Under the pieces are notes generated by a model. It was not told where the DNA came from and ran no database searches. It saw nothing but the letters and a program-made list of their open reading frames with translations. Made by a program: the position numbers and the translations under genes. From Elusimicrobia bacterium GWB2_63_22 (lineage in GTDB: Bacteria > Elusimicrobiota > Elusimicrobia > Elusimicrobiales > UBA9959), in assembly GCA_001799735.1 (NCBI GenBank), contig MGUA01000025.1, positions 1 through 33,791 on the forward strand: DNA of 33,791 bases, in the 5' to 3' direction. Below are positions 1-7,831 of this stretch, in pieces (position 1 is the stretch's first letter; the number at the start of each line of letters is the position of its first letter).

Positions 1-716
1 AGCACTTCGGCCATCTGCTGCAGGCAGGCGTTCTGCATGACGATGTCGGTGTAGCCGATCTGCTTCATCATCTCTTTCATCTGCGCGGTGCGGAGATAGT
101 TCTTGGTCTCGTCGTCGAAGAGGATGCCCTTGTTGGCGGTGCCGGTGCCGGAGGGCGCCTGCTCCATCTTGGGGTCTATCCAGCCGAGGCCGTGGTTCCA
201 GAGGACCAGCATGGTCTTCTTGGCGGGGAAAGTGGTCTTGGCCCACTGGGCGAACTCTACGACGCGCTTGTAGTCGCCCATGTCGGCGTTGGGGTATTCC
301 CCGTAGACTTTCTCGCCGGAGGAGAAGACGCCGCCCTTCTTGGTGATGAGCATGCGCTTGGAGCCTTTGCCCTTGATGCCGTGCTCGACCACGATGTTGA
401 TCTTGTCGGAGGTGCCGACTTCCTTCATCTCTTTAATATCTTTCTCGGCCCATTTGCCTACCAGGCCCATCAGCTGGCTGTCGCTGAGGTCGTTCTTGGC
501 GTTCATGAAGACCATGATGGTCCATTCTTTCTGGCCCATGGGCTGGGGCTTGTCGGGTTTGATGAAATCGAAGATGCCCTTGTCGGCCTGCATGGCCCTT
601 ATGTCCGCGGCGTTGAGGCCGTTAAGGTTGAAGTCCTGGGCGTTTACGGCGGCGGCGCCGAAGAAGGCCAGGGAGAGGATGCTGAGGAACTTAAGGTTCT
701 TGTTTATCATACTCAT
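1..716 (-). CDS. Clostripain-like (C11) secreted cysteine peptidase, 3' part cut by window edge
   Basis: This is a predicted exported cysteine peptidase of the C11 (clostripain) family. The reading frame opens at ATG 716 (or the in-frame ATG at 710) and runs off the left end of the window, so only about 238 residues are visible. The N-terminus is a signal peptide (Lys/Asn, a hydrophobic run, then AVNAQ). The family core begins at KEWTIMVFMNAKND. The likely catalytic His lies in LVLWNHGLGW and the Cys in QNACLQQMAEV, where most relatives have D-A-C. It is paralogous to the two plus-strand peptidases at the other end of the window, sharing the WTxMVF, MGDYK, AKK and NHGxGW blocks. There is no Shine-Dalgarno sequence. 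A -10-like TAGACT directly abuts ATG 716, which would place the transcript start at about ATG 710. The substrate is unknown. Confidence 0.85.
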   Translation of the reverse strand, partial: MSMINKNLKFLSILSLAFFGAAAVNAQDFNLNGLNAADIRAMQADKGIFDFIKPDKPQPMGQKEWTIMVFMNAKNDLSDSQLMGLVGKWAEKDIKEMKEVGTSDKINIVVEHGIKGKGSKRMLITKKGGVFSSGEKVYGEYPNADMGDYKRVVEFAQWAKTTFPAKKTMLVLWNHGLGWIDPKMEQAPSGTGTANKGILFDDETKNYLRTAQMKEMMKQIGYTDIVMQNACLQQMAEV

Positions 717-745
717 AGTCTAGCGTATAGGAGCGGCCCGCAATA
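717..745 (-). promoter_or_regulatory. Putative promoter of the left clostripain gene
   Basis: On the minus strand a TAGACT hexamer (722 to 717) sits immediately before ATG 716. TATTGC lies 17 bases further upstream as a weak -35. The sequence from TAGACT into the coding start (TAGACTATGAGTATGA) closely matches TAAACTATGAGTATGA before the third clostripain gene at 33143-33158. With normal -10 geometry, transcription would start at the second ATG (710), giving a leaderless message. This is inferred from sequence only. Confidence 0.45.
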
Positions 746-750
746 GAGGC

Positions 751-803
751 GGAGGGCCCAAAGGGGGGAAGTTTTAGGGCCTACCCCCATCTGGGCCCTT
801 TGG
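751..803 (-). promoter_or_regulatory. Cluster of GGCCC motifs upstream of the left clostripain gene
   Basis: Read on the minus strand, this stretch holds CCAAAGGGCCCAGATGG (803-787), TAGGCCCTAAA (783-773) and TTTGGGCCCTCC (762-751). The same kind of TAGGCCC/GGGCCC units, some flanked by CAAAG or CTTTG, recur upstream of the two clostripain genes at the right end. GGCCCAGATGG is shared exactly with 33091-33101. The units may be binding sites for a common regulator, but no regulator is identified. Confidence 0.4.
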
Positions 804-818
804 AATATGTTAACTGGG

Positions 819-939
819 GGAGCTGACCGGAGGGTGCCCCCCGCTCACCCGAACTGCAGGGAACCGTTGCGCGGTTCCCCCCCGAAGCGGGGCCCCCCTT
901 CCCCAACGGGTGCTCGGGGGGCACCCTCCGGTCAGCTCC
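819..939. repeat. Long inverted repeat with nested hairpins (cloverleaf-like element)
   Basis: The arms 819-843 and 915-939 are perfect 25-base reverse complements. After a two-base mismatch the pairing continues for five more base pairs (846-850 with 908-912). Inside are an 8-bp hairpin (859-866 with 872-879, loop TTGCG) and a 5-bp hairpin (880-884 with 888-892, loop AAG). The element fills the spacer between the divergent peptidase and flippase-like genes. It could be a small non-autonomous mobile element (MITE or REP-like) or a structured RNA. No second copy is seen in this window and there is no transposase nearby. Confidence 0.75.
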
Positions 940-967
940 AAAGGCTAAACCCACCCCGGCTTATTGT

Positions 968-973
968 TATAAT
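968..973 (+). promoter_or_regulatory. -10 box (TATAAT) for the glycan operon
   Basis: A perfect TATAAT lies 26 bases upstream of the ATG at 1000, giving an expected leader of about 20 bases. No good -35 hexamer is visible at 17 bases (CTAAAC at 945-950). It is the only promoter-like signal before the plus-strand glycan gene run and lies just after the inverted-repeat element. Confidence 0.5.
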
Positions 974-999
974 ATGGATATCGTTGGGCTGAACCAAAC

Positions 1000-1995
1000 A
1001 TGAAGACAAAGATCTCCATCGTAGCCGGTTTCCTGCTGGGCGCCGGGCTGCTTTACCTGGCTTTCCGGAACATGGATTTCCGCAAGCTCATGGAGATCTA
1101 TTCCGGCGCCAACCCCCTCTACATCCTGCCCTTCGCCCTCATAGCCGTGCTCGAGCTGCTGGTGCGCGCCGCGCGCTGGCGCCTGCTGCTCAAGCCCTCC
1201 GGCGAAGTGAGCCTGTGGGACTCCTTCCGGCTGCAGGCGGCCGGCCTGGCCCTCAGCAATATCCTGCCGCTGCGCCTGGGCGAGGTGGCCCGGGGCACCT
1301 TCGGCGCCAAGCTCTTCAATATCCCCATGGTCACCGTTTTCGCCACCATCCTGGTGGAGCGCGCCCTGGACGTCATCGTGCTCTTCGTCATGGTCGCGGC
1401 CGCGGTCAGGCTGGGGGGGATAAGCGGGGCCCTGTCCGGCCACGGCGGCGTGATCTGGGCCGTGCTGGCCGTCATGACGTTCTCGCTCGGGGCGCTGGTG
1501 TTCGCCGAGGAGATAGTGGCGCATGCCTGGTTCTCGGGCGCCTTCGCGCGCTTCCCGCGGGTGAAGGGCCTGTTCGAGAAGCTGGCCATGGGCGTAAAAG
1601 GCCTGCGGTCCCCGGTGAACGCCGCGCTGATACTGCTGCTGGCCGCCGCGCAGTGGCTGCTGGATTCGCTTAACTACTACCTGATAGCCCTGGCCTTCGG
1701 CCTGGGCGGCACGGTGGATATTTTTAAGAGCGTCGCCCTGCTCTTTACCGGGGCCATGGCCGCGTCGGTGCCCGGCCCGCCCGGTTATTTCGGCAACTTC
1801 GAATACGCGCTGCAGAAGGTCATGGAGGCCTGGGGCATAGCCCCCGACGTGGGCTTCGCCTACGCCTCCTACCTGCATTTCCTCGGCTACGCCCTTATCA
1901 CGCTCATCGGCGTGGTTTTTGTCTACCAGATGGGGCATTCTCTCGGCAAGGTGTGGGGGCAGTTCTCCTCCTCCGGCCGGAAGGAGAGCGCGTGA
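1000..1995 (+). CDS. UPF0104 / AglD-like flippase-like integral membrane protein
   Basis: This is a polytopic inner-membrane protein of the UPF0104 family (lysylphosphatidylglycerol synthase transmembrane region, AglD-like), 331 residues. Family signatures are PLRLGEVARG at residues 90-99, VERALD at 119-124, and the loop SVPGPPGYFGNFE at about 256-268. I see roughly seven or eight hydrophobic segments (about 5-22, 40-55, 110-135, 150-168, 208-235, 242-258, 290-310) and a short basic C-tail. Members commonly sit beside glycosyltransferases and are thought to act on, or move, lipid-linked sugars or phospholipids. The exact reaction is not known for this one. The last codons overlap the GTG of the next glycosyltransferase gene by four bases, so the two are translationally coupled. 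No Shine-Dalgarno is seen before the ATG. Confidence 0.85.
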   Translation: MKTKISIVAGFLLGAGLLYLAFRNMDFRKLMEIYSGANPLYILPFALIAVLELLVRAARWRLLLKPSGEVSLWDSFRLQAAGLALSNILPLRLGEVARGTFGAKLFNIPMVTVFATILVERALDVIVLFVMVAAAVRLGGISGALSGHGGVIWAVLAVMTFSLGALVFAEEIVAHAWFSGAFARFPRVKGLFEKLAMGVKGLRSPVNAALILLLAAAQWLLDSLNYYLIALAFGLGGTVDIFKSVALLFTGAMAASVPGPPGYFGNFEYALQKVMEAWGIAPDVGFAYASYLHFLGYALITLIGVVFVYQMGHSLGKVWGQFSSSGRKESA

Positions 1996-3149
1996 CCCCC
2001 GTTAAGTCCGTGCTGATGATCAGCCAGACCTTCCACCCCGTCATAGGCGGGTCGGAGCGGCAGGCCTTCGAGATCTCCAAGGCGCTGGCCGGGCGCGGCG
2101 TGGCCGTTACCGTGCTTACGCGCCGCCCCCCGGGCCTGCCGGCCGAGGAGACCGTGGCGGGGGTCAGGATCAAACGTTTCGCCTGCCCCGGCTCCGGGCT
2201 GCTCAATTCCATTTTCTTCATGTCGCGGGTATTCGCCTGGATGCTCGCGCACGCCGCCGGTTACGACGCCGCGCACGTGCACCTGGCCTCTTCCCCGGCG
2301 GTGGCCGCGGCGCTGGCCGGGCGCCTTACCGGGCGCCGCATCGTTATAAAGCTGGGCGGGGGCAAGGGCGTGGACGAGATCTCGCTTTCGCAAAAGACCC
2401 TGGCGGGCCGCCTGAAGCTCGCTTTTTTCCGCTACGTCAGGCCGGAGCTGCTGGTGATGAACGGCGAGGTGCTGGAGTGGCTCCGGGCGACTAAAGAGTA
2501 CGCCGGCATGAACCTGCGCCTTTTCCGCAACGGCGTGGACACCGGGCGCTACACGCCGCCTCTCTACAACGAGAAGATCAACGCCAAGGCCGCGCTGGGC
2601 CTGGACAACGCCGCCGTGTTCCTGTTCGTGGGCCGGCTGTCGCCCGAGAAGCGGGTGCGGGAGCTGGTGGAGGTCTGGGCCGAACTGCTGGGCGAGGAAA
2701 CCGCTCCGCCCAGGGTGCGGCTGGTGATCGTGGGCGGAGGCCCCGACGGCCCCGCGCTGAAGAAAGCCGTGGCGGACCTGGGCCTGTCCGGCAGCGTGCT
2801 GCTGGCCGGGCCGCAGCAGGACCTGTTGCCGTATTACCGCGCCGCCGACGTTTTTATCCTGCCCTCCATTTCTGAAGGCCTGTCCAACTCCATGCTGGAG
2901 GCCATGGCCAGCGGGGTGGCCGTGCTGGCCAGCCGCGTGGGCGGGGCGAAGGACGCCATAAACCCCGGCGTGAACGGCAGCCTGTTCGACCCGCTCAGCC
3001 GCACCGAACTGAAGGAAGGCCTGCGCCGGCACATAGCCGACCGCAGCCTGGCGGTGAAGATGGGCGAGCAGGCCCGCAGGACGGCGACGGAAAAATATTC
3101 CATGGCCAGGGTCACCGACGACCTGCTGGCCATCTACGGGGAAAGCTGA
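1992..3149 (+). CDS. Glycosyltransferase family 4
   Basis: This is a GT-B retaining glycosyltransferase of the GT4 family, 385 residues, probably adding a sugar to a lipid-linked glycan at the cytoplasmic membrane face. The N-terminal domain has the donor/acceptor glycine loop HPVIGGSERQ (residues 15-23). The C-terminal domain carries FVGRLSPEKR (212-221) and the nucleotide-sugar E-x7-E motif (E295 and E303 in SEGLSNSMLEAM). I chose GTG 1992 because AAGGAG lies five bases upstream and the codon overlaps the previous stop (GTGA). An in-frame ATG at 1953 lies inside the upstream gene without a ribosome site. One base separates this gene from asnB. Donor and acceptor cannot be read from the sequence. 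Confidence 0.88.
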   Translation: MTPVKSVLMISQTFHPVIGGSERQAFEISKALAGRGVAVTVLTRRPPGLPAEETVAGVRIKRFACPGSGLLNSIFFMSRVFAWMLAHAAGYDAAHVHLASSPAVAAALAGRLTGRRIVIKLGGGKGVDEISLSQKTLAGRLKLAFFRYVRPELLVMNGEVLEWLRATKEYAGMNLRLFRNGVDTGRYTPPLYNEKINAKAALGLDNAAVFLFVGRLSPEKRVRELVEVWAELLGEETAPPRVRLVIVGGGPDGPALKKAVADLGLSGSVLLAGPQQDLLPYYRAADVFILPSISEGLSNSMLEAMASGVAVLASRVGGAKDAINPGVNGSLFDPLSRTELKEGLRRHIADRSLAVKMGEQARRTATEKYSMARVTDDLLAIYGES

Positions 3150-3150
3150 T

Positions 3151-5058
3151 ATGTGCGGCATCTGCGGAATCTACAATTACGCTTCGGGCCTGCCGGTAGA
3201 GAAGGCCGACCTGAAGGCCATGAACGACCTCATCGTCCACCGCGGCCCGGACGACGAAGGCTACTACTCCGACCATAACATCGGGCTGGCCATGCGCCGC
3301 CTGTCCATCATAGACCTTTCCACGGGCCACCAGCCCATCACTAACGAAGACGGCTCGCTGTGGATAGTCTTCAACGGCGAGATCTACAACTACAAAGAGC
3401 TGCGCGAGGGCCTGCTGGCCCGCGGCCACGTTTTCAAGACAAAAAGCGACACCGAGGTGATCCTGCACCTCTACGAGGAAAAAGGCGAGGACTTCCCCAA
3501 GGAGCTGCGCGGTATGTTCGCCGCGGCCATCTGGGACAGCCGCCGCAAAAAGCTGGTGCTGGCGCGGGACCGCGTGGGCAAGAAGCCGCTGCTCTACGCG
3601 GTGACGCCCTCCTCCTTCGCTTTCGCCTCCGAGCTGCGCTGCCTGCTGACGCGCAAGGACGTGCCGCGCGAGATAAACCCGGCGGCCATAGACGCCTACC
3701 TGACCCTGCAGTATATTCCCAGCCCGATGAGCATCTTCAAGGGCGTGCGTAAGCTCGAGCCCGGCTCGGTGCTGGTGTTCGAGGACGGCAAGGTACGCAC
3801 CGAAAAATACTGGGACCTCCCCGTCGGCGAAGAAAAGCTGGGACACGTCCCGCTGGAGGAGCTCAAGGAGCGCCTGCGCGACGAGATGTCGGAGGCGGTA
3901 AAGATCCGCCTGATGTCGGAGGTGCCGCTCGGGGCCTTCCTGTCGGGCGGCATAGACTCCACCATCGTCACGGCGCTGATGGCCAAACACTCGGCCACGC
4001 CGGTAAAGACCTTCGCCATCGGCTTCAAGGAAGAAAAATTCTCCGAGCTGGGCTATGCCCGGCAGGCGGCCAAAATGTACGGCACCGACCACACCGAGTT
4101 CACGGTGGAAGCCCACATGACGGACGTGCTGGAGAAGCTGGCCTGGCATTACGGCGAGCCCTACGCCGACTGCAGCGCCCTGCCTTCCTATTTCGTCTCG
4201 CGCGAGACGCGCCGGTCGGTCACCGTGGCGCTCAACGGCGACGGCGGCGACGAGGCCTTTGGCGGCTACCTGCGCTACGTCGGCATGAAGGCCGACCGCC
4301 TGATCTCCGGCGTGCCGGCCTGGGCCAAGCGCGGCGCGCTGCGGGCCGTGGGCGCCTTCCCCAAGACCGCGCCTTTCAACTTTTTCTGGCGGCTGGAGAA
4401 GTTCCTGAAGTTCTCGGTCATGCCCACCACCGAGCGCCGCTACCTCTCCACGGTGTCGTTCTTCGGCCCCGGCGAGGCCAACGGCATCTATAGCACGGCC
4501 TTCGCCAACCTGCTGGGCGCCGACAAGGATTACGCCGAGCGCTACCTCTCCAAATTCTTCGCGCGCGTCCCGGACGAAGACCTGCTCAACCGGATGACCT
4601 ACGTGGACATGCGCTCCTACCTGCCGGAATGCCTGATGACCAAGATGGACATCGCCTCCATGGCCAATTCCCTGGAGACGCGCTCGCCCTTCCTGGACCA
4701 CAAGGTGCTGGAATTCGCCTTCCGCCTGCCGGGTCACCTCAAACTGAAGGGCCTGACGGGGACGAAGTGGATCTTGAAGGAAGCTTTCAAGGAGATGCTG
4801 CCGCCGGACATCTACAGCCGCGGCAAGATGGGCTTCGGCGTGCCGCTGGGCATCTGGTTCCGCGGCGAGCTGAAGGATTACTGGGCCGGCGCCTGCCTGT
4901 CGCAGAAGGCGCTGGGGCGCGGCTATTTCAAGCCGGAGCAGCTGTTCCGCCTGTGGGACGAGCATCAGGGCGGCCTGAAGGACCACGGCTACAAGCTCTG
5001 GGCCCTGCTGATGCTGGAGCTGTGGCACCGGCAGTACGCCGACGATGCCCGGATCTGA
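3151..5058 (+). CDS. asnB: Asparagine synthetase-like glutamine-hydrolysing amidotransferase (AsnB family)
   Basis: It is 635 residues long and starts MCGICGIYNY, so Cys2 is the expected Ntn glutaminase nucleophile after Met removal. The N-terminal half is a class II glutamine amidotransferase domain (RGPDDEG, FNGEIYN). The C-terminal half is the ATP-pyrophosphatase synthetase domain with the PPi loop SGGIDS at residues 265-270 and LNGDGGDEAFGGY downstream. AsnB relatives of about 630 residues are frequent in surface-polysaccharide loci, where they may amidate a sugar carboxylate rather than make free asparagine. Here the gene sits between glycosyltransferases, so that role is plausible but inferred. 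The start is unambiguous, one base after the preceding stop. Confidence 0.92.
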   Translation: MCGICGIYNYASGLPVEKADLKAMNDLIVHRGPDDEGYYSDHNIGLAMRRLSIIDLSTGHQPITNEDGSLWIVFNGEIYNYKELREGLLARGHVFKTKSDTEVILHLYEEKGEDFPKELRGMFAAAIWDSRRKKLVLARDRVGKKPLLYAVTPSSFAFASELRCLLTRKDVPREINPAAIDAYLTLQYIPSPMSIFKGVRKLEPGSVLVFEDGKVRTEKYWDLPVGEEKLGHVPLEELKERLRDEMSEAVKIRLMSEVPLGAFLSGGIDSTIVTALMAKHSATPVKTFAIGFKEEKFSELGYARQAAKMYGTDHTEFTVEAHMTDVLEKLAWHYGEPYADCSALPSYFVSRETRRSVTVALNGDGGDEAFGGYLRYVGMKADRLISGVPAWAKRGALRAVGAFPKTAPFNFFWRLEKFLKFSVMPTTERRYLSTVSFFGPGEANGIYSTAFANLLGADKDYAERYLSKFFARVPDEDLLNRMTYVDMRSYLPECLMTKMDIASMANSLETRSPFLDHKVLEFAFRLPGHLKLKGLTGTKWILKEAFKEMLPPDIYSRGKMGFGVPLGIWFRGELKDYWAGACLSQKALGRGYFKPEQLFRLWDEHQGGLKDHGYKLWALLMLELWHRQYADDARI

Positions 5059-5075
5059 GCCCGCTTTTAACCGAC

Positions 5076-6467
5076 ATGGATAATTTCTTCGCGACGGACC
5101 GGAAGCTGACCGCCAAAAATCTGGCGGCTATCCTGCTGCTGGCGGCCGCCGCCCGCTTCGCCCTGCTGCTGGCGCTGGGGCCGCAGGCCGAGCTCGATAC
5201 AGGCCCCTATCTCGACGGCGCCCGGCTCCTGCTGGAAACCGGCAGCTTTTCCGAGGTGGACGCCGTAACTGGCCAGCTCACCCCTTTCGCCTACAGGATG
5301 CCGCTGTTTCACGCTTTCGCGGCGGGGCTGATGCAGGTCTTCGGCGCCGATATCGCCTGGCCCCTGGCCCTCGCCAATATCCTCTTCTCCGTAGCCGCCA
5401 TACCGCTTGCGATGGTGGTGCTGTACGCCGCGGCCGGCCCGGCGGCCGCCGTGGCGGCCGGCTACCTGATGGCCATCGCCCCCAACTCCGTTTTCAACAG
5501 CGTCCTGCTGCTGACGGACAGCATGTTCGCTTTTTTCAGCGCCGTCTCTTTTATCGCCGGGCTCCAGGCCCTGAAAAACCGTTCCGGCGCCAGGTTCTTC
5601 CTCTGGGGCGCCGCGATAGGGCTCTGCGTCATGATCAGGCCCATCCTGCAGTATTACTTCATCGTGCCGCCCCTGCTGCTCTTCTCGCCCCTGTTCAGGG
5701 CGGAGTGGAGGGCCAGGGCCCGCTACTGCGCGCTGGTGCTGCTCGGCATGGCGGTTTTCATGGCGCCCTGGGTGGCGAGGAACAGCCTGCAGCTCGGTTT
5801 TGTCGGCCTGGAAACCAACCAGGGGGTGAACACCCTGGTCTCCACGATACACCTGGTCCGCCCGTCCACGCCGGAGCAGGCGCTGGCGGACCCCCGTCTG
5901 GCCGCGGTGAGGGATATCGTCGCCCGGCATACCGGCGCGCTGGAGGCGGAGGCCGAGGCGCGCGCCGCGCTGAAGCTTACCCCCGTGGAAGCCAGCGCCT
6001 ATTTAAAGCGCCTGGGTGTGGAAGTTATCCTGCAGAACCCCCTGCGCGTGCCGCGGCTGTACCTGCGCAACGCGGTGAATATCGTCACCTCGCCGTCCGC
6101 TTTCATGGAATTGGCCGCGCGCCTTTCGGGAAAGACCACGGCTGTTTTTCCCCATATCTCCGTCGCCCTGCAGAACCGCGACTGGCGCACCCTGGCCGTT
6201 AACCTGGGGCCGCGCCTGCTGCTGGCCCTGCTGTTCCTGGTCTGCGCCCCTCTGGGCGTGCGCCTGCTCTGGCGGAACGCGGACGCCGACCGCAAGTTGG
6301 CGATAGCCCTGCTGCTGGCCACGACGGTCTACACGGTGGGCCTCACCTCCATGGTGGCCGGCTACGACCGCTACCGGCTGCCGCTGGAGCCGTTCCTGCT
6401 GGGCTTCGCGGCGGTCTGGCTGCTTTCCCTGCGGGCCCGCGGGCGCGCTCCGGCCGGTGAAAAATGA
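5076..6467 (+). CDS. GT39 / ArnT-like membrane glycosyltransferase
   Basis: This is a multispanning membrane glycosyltransferase of the PMT/ArnT/RgtA type, 463 residues, expected to use a polyprenyl-phosphate sugar on the periplasmic side. The N-terminus is a short polar stretch followed by a transmembrane helix (about 15-35). The first periplasmic loop ELDTGPYLDGARLLLETG (39-56) has the acidic residue D41 expected for catalysis. About ten further hydrophobic segments follow, and a C-terminal YDRYRLPLEPF resembles the RY-R-P motif of the family. The frame is open upstream into asnB, but ATG 5076 is the sensible start because it leaves a complete first helix. There is no clear ribosome site. 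Its last codon overlaps trmL (ATGA). Confidence 0.82.
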   Translation: MDNFFATDRKLTAKNLAAILLLAAAARFALLLALGPQAELDTGPYLDGARLLLETGSFSEVDAVTGQLTPFAYRMPLFHAFAAGLMQVFGADIAWPLALANILFSVAAIPLAMVVLYAAAGPAAAVAAGYLMAIAPNSVFNSVLLLTDSMFAFFSAVSFIAGLQALKNRSGARFFLWGAAIGLCVMIRPILQYYFIVPPLLLFSPLFRAEWRARARYCALVLLGMAVFMAPWVARNSLQLGFVGLETNQGVNTLVSTIHLVRPSTPEQALADPRLAAVRDIVARHTGALEAEAEARAALKLTPVEASAYLKRLGVEVILQNPLRVPRLYLRNAVNIVTSPSAFMELAARLSGKTTAVFPHISVALQNRDWRTLAVNLGPRLLLALLFLVCAPLGVRLLWRNADADRKLAIALLLATTVYTVGLTSMVAGYDRYRLPLEPFLLGFAAVWLLSLRARGRAPAGEK

Positions 6468-6916
6468 AGATAGTCCTTATCAACCCCGACATCCCGTGGA
6501 ACGCCGGCAACATCGGCCGCTCCTGCGTGGCCACGGGCACGGAACTGGCTTTCGTAGGCAAGATGGGGTTCGACCTGAGCGCCAAGGAGATACGGCGCTC
6601 CGGCCTGGATTACTGGCAGTTCCTGAAATATTCGGTGCACGCCGACCTGGACGCGTTCCTGGCGACCCTGCCGGAGAACCCGTCGCTGATCTTCTTCTCC
6701 ACGCGCGGGGGAAAAAGCTACTGGGAGGCGCCCTACCGCCCGGACTCGTGCCTGATCTTCGGCGCCGAGACGGCGGGCTTCCCGGACGACATTTACGAAA
6801 AATATTCGGAGTCTCTCTACAGGATCCCCATGTGGTCGGACAGGGTGCGGTCGCTGAACCTGTCCACTTCGGCCGGGGTCGCCCTCTACGAGGCGCTGCG
6901 GCAGACTAAGGCCTGA
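6464..6916 (+). CDS. trmL: tRNA (cytidine/uridine-34 2'-O)-methyltransferase TrmL
   Basis: This is a SPOUT-class 2'-O-methyltransferase that modifies the wobble nucleotide of leucine tRNAs in characterised members. At 150 residues it has the minimal TrmL length, without extra RNA-binding domains. All three SPOUT motifs are present: motif 1 NAGNIGRSC (13-21), motif 2 IFGAETAGFP (98-107) and motif 3 RSLNLSTSAGVALYEALRQ (129-147). It is translationally coupled by an ATGA overlap to the glycosyltransferase upstream and so appears to ride on the glycan transcript, a housekeeping gene in an accessory operon. Its 3' end overlaps the convergent minus-strand gene by 11 bases. Confidence 0.93.
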   Translation: MKIVLINPDIPWNAGNIGRSCVATGTELAFVGKMGFDLSAKEIRRSGLDYWQFLKYSVHADLDAFLATLPENPSLIFFSTRGGKSYWEAPYRPDSCLIFGAETAGFPDDIYEKYSESLYRIPMWSDRVRSLNLSTSAGVALYEALRQTKA

Positions 6917-7796
6917 GCAGGTCCGCGAACTCCGGCGAACCCAGGCGGCCCAGCAGTTCGTGGCCGTTGACCTCGGCCTCCAGCGCCAGCGCCCCGCCCT
7001 TCTTCCCCAGCACGAAATAAGCCTCTCCGTCCTTGTACTTCCCGTTGTTCTGGCAGACGAACAGCCGTCCCCCGTCCTTGAGACCGGCCCCCAGGTTGGC
7101 GAGGGCTTTTTTTATTTCTCCGGGCGTGAAATACACCTCGTTGAGCACGTTGGCGCATTTAATAAGGTCGGCCTTGCGGGGCAGGGCGCCTGAAAAGATG
7201 TCGAAGGGCCGCAGTTCGGCACCCGGGAACTTTTCTGTCACGGCCGGGTTCAGCAGGGAGATCCTGCCCGCGCCGGCCGGCGCCTGCCCGCCGCCGCCGG
7301 TGCTGAGATAAAAGAGGGGGAGCTTCACTGAAACGCTTCCGTCGTCGCCGGCGTAGAACCGGCGCCCGCAGCAGAAATCTGTGTAGCGGTAGCAGTCCTG
7401 GCTGTCGGTCAGCAGCACCTCGCAGCCTTTCGCCCGCTCCAGCAGGCCCAGGGCGGAGACGCCGTCGGAAACCCCGGTCTCCACTATCAGGCTGCCCGGC
7501 GCGGCCGACGCCAGGAGGGCGGCGTCGGTGAGCGGGCTGCGGCCCGCCGCCGTGGTCTTGTAGGCGTTGCCGCTTTTAAAAAGGTTCATGGTCCTGGAGA
7601 ACAGCGCGGCCTTTTGGTCCGCCGGCAGGGCGCTGCGGCGCACCTCGTCAAAGATGTCCGGGCTGAACTTTATGCGCAGGGCCAGCGCCAGAAATCTGGA
7701 TACAGGGTTCTCCAGCGCCGCCAGGTAAAGGCGCAGAAAAGGCAGGCTGTCCAGGCAGGGCCCGCTGCGGAGAAGAATTTTTTTAATATCCGGCAT
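6906..7796 (-). CDS. Class I SAM-dependent methyltransferase-like protein
   Basis: It has 296 residues. A Rossmann-type SAM-binding glycine motif is seen at LIVETGVSDG (103-112), followed by an acidic residue at the end of strand 2 (LLTDSQD, D131). Strand 4 lies in LIKCANVLNEVYF (211-223), preceding a helix and DGGRLFVCQNNG (241-252). The arrangement resembles CheR-like or generic class I methyltransferases. The first 90 residues are helical and not recognised. A Gly-rich loop (residues 167-177) interrupts the core. It lies 35 bases downstream of the radical SAM gene on the same strand, probably co-transcribed, and could methylate a glycan or intermediate. The substrate is unknown. No Shine-Dalgarno is evident near the ATG. 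Confidence 0.65.
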   Translation of the reverse strand: MPDIKKILLRSGPCLDSLPFLRLYLAALENPVSRFLALALRIKFSPDIFDEVRRSALPADQKAALFSRTMNLFKSGNAYKTTAAGRSPLTDAALLASAAPGSLIVETGVSDGVSALGLLERAKGCEVLLTDSQDCYRYTDFCCGRRFYAGDDGSVSVKLPLFYLSTGGGGQAPAGAGRISLLNPAVTEKFPGAELRPFDIFSGALPRKADLIKCANVLNEVYFTPGEIKKALANLGAGLKDGGRLFVCQNNGKYKDGEAYFVLGKKGGALALEAEVNGHELLGRLGSPEFADLLRP

Positions 7797-7831
7797 AGAT
7801 CACAGATCCCGGCCTCCGGGCCCGGCGGCGG

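Noticed and set aside
192-746. Plus-strand open frames opposite the left clostripain gene
   Set aside because: The minus-strand frame encodes a clear C11 peptidase with signal peptide; the plus frames are its complement.
807-992. A 61-residue open frame within the inverted-repeat spacer
   Set aside because: It is formed by the repeat arms and hairpins, has no ribosome site, and translates to Pro/Arg-rich sequence.
3112-5028. A 638-residue open frame antisense to asnB
   Set aside because: It mirrors strong codon bias of asnB, shows no recognisable motif, and would overlap an unambiguous gene end to end.
4629-5075. N-terminal extension of the GT39-like protein into asnB
   Set aside because: The extension is a frame shadow of asnB; the membrane protein begins naturally at ATG 5076.
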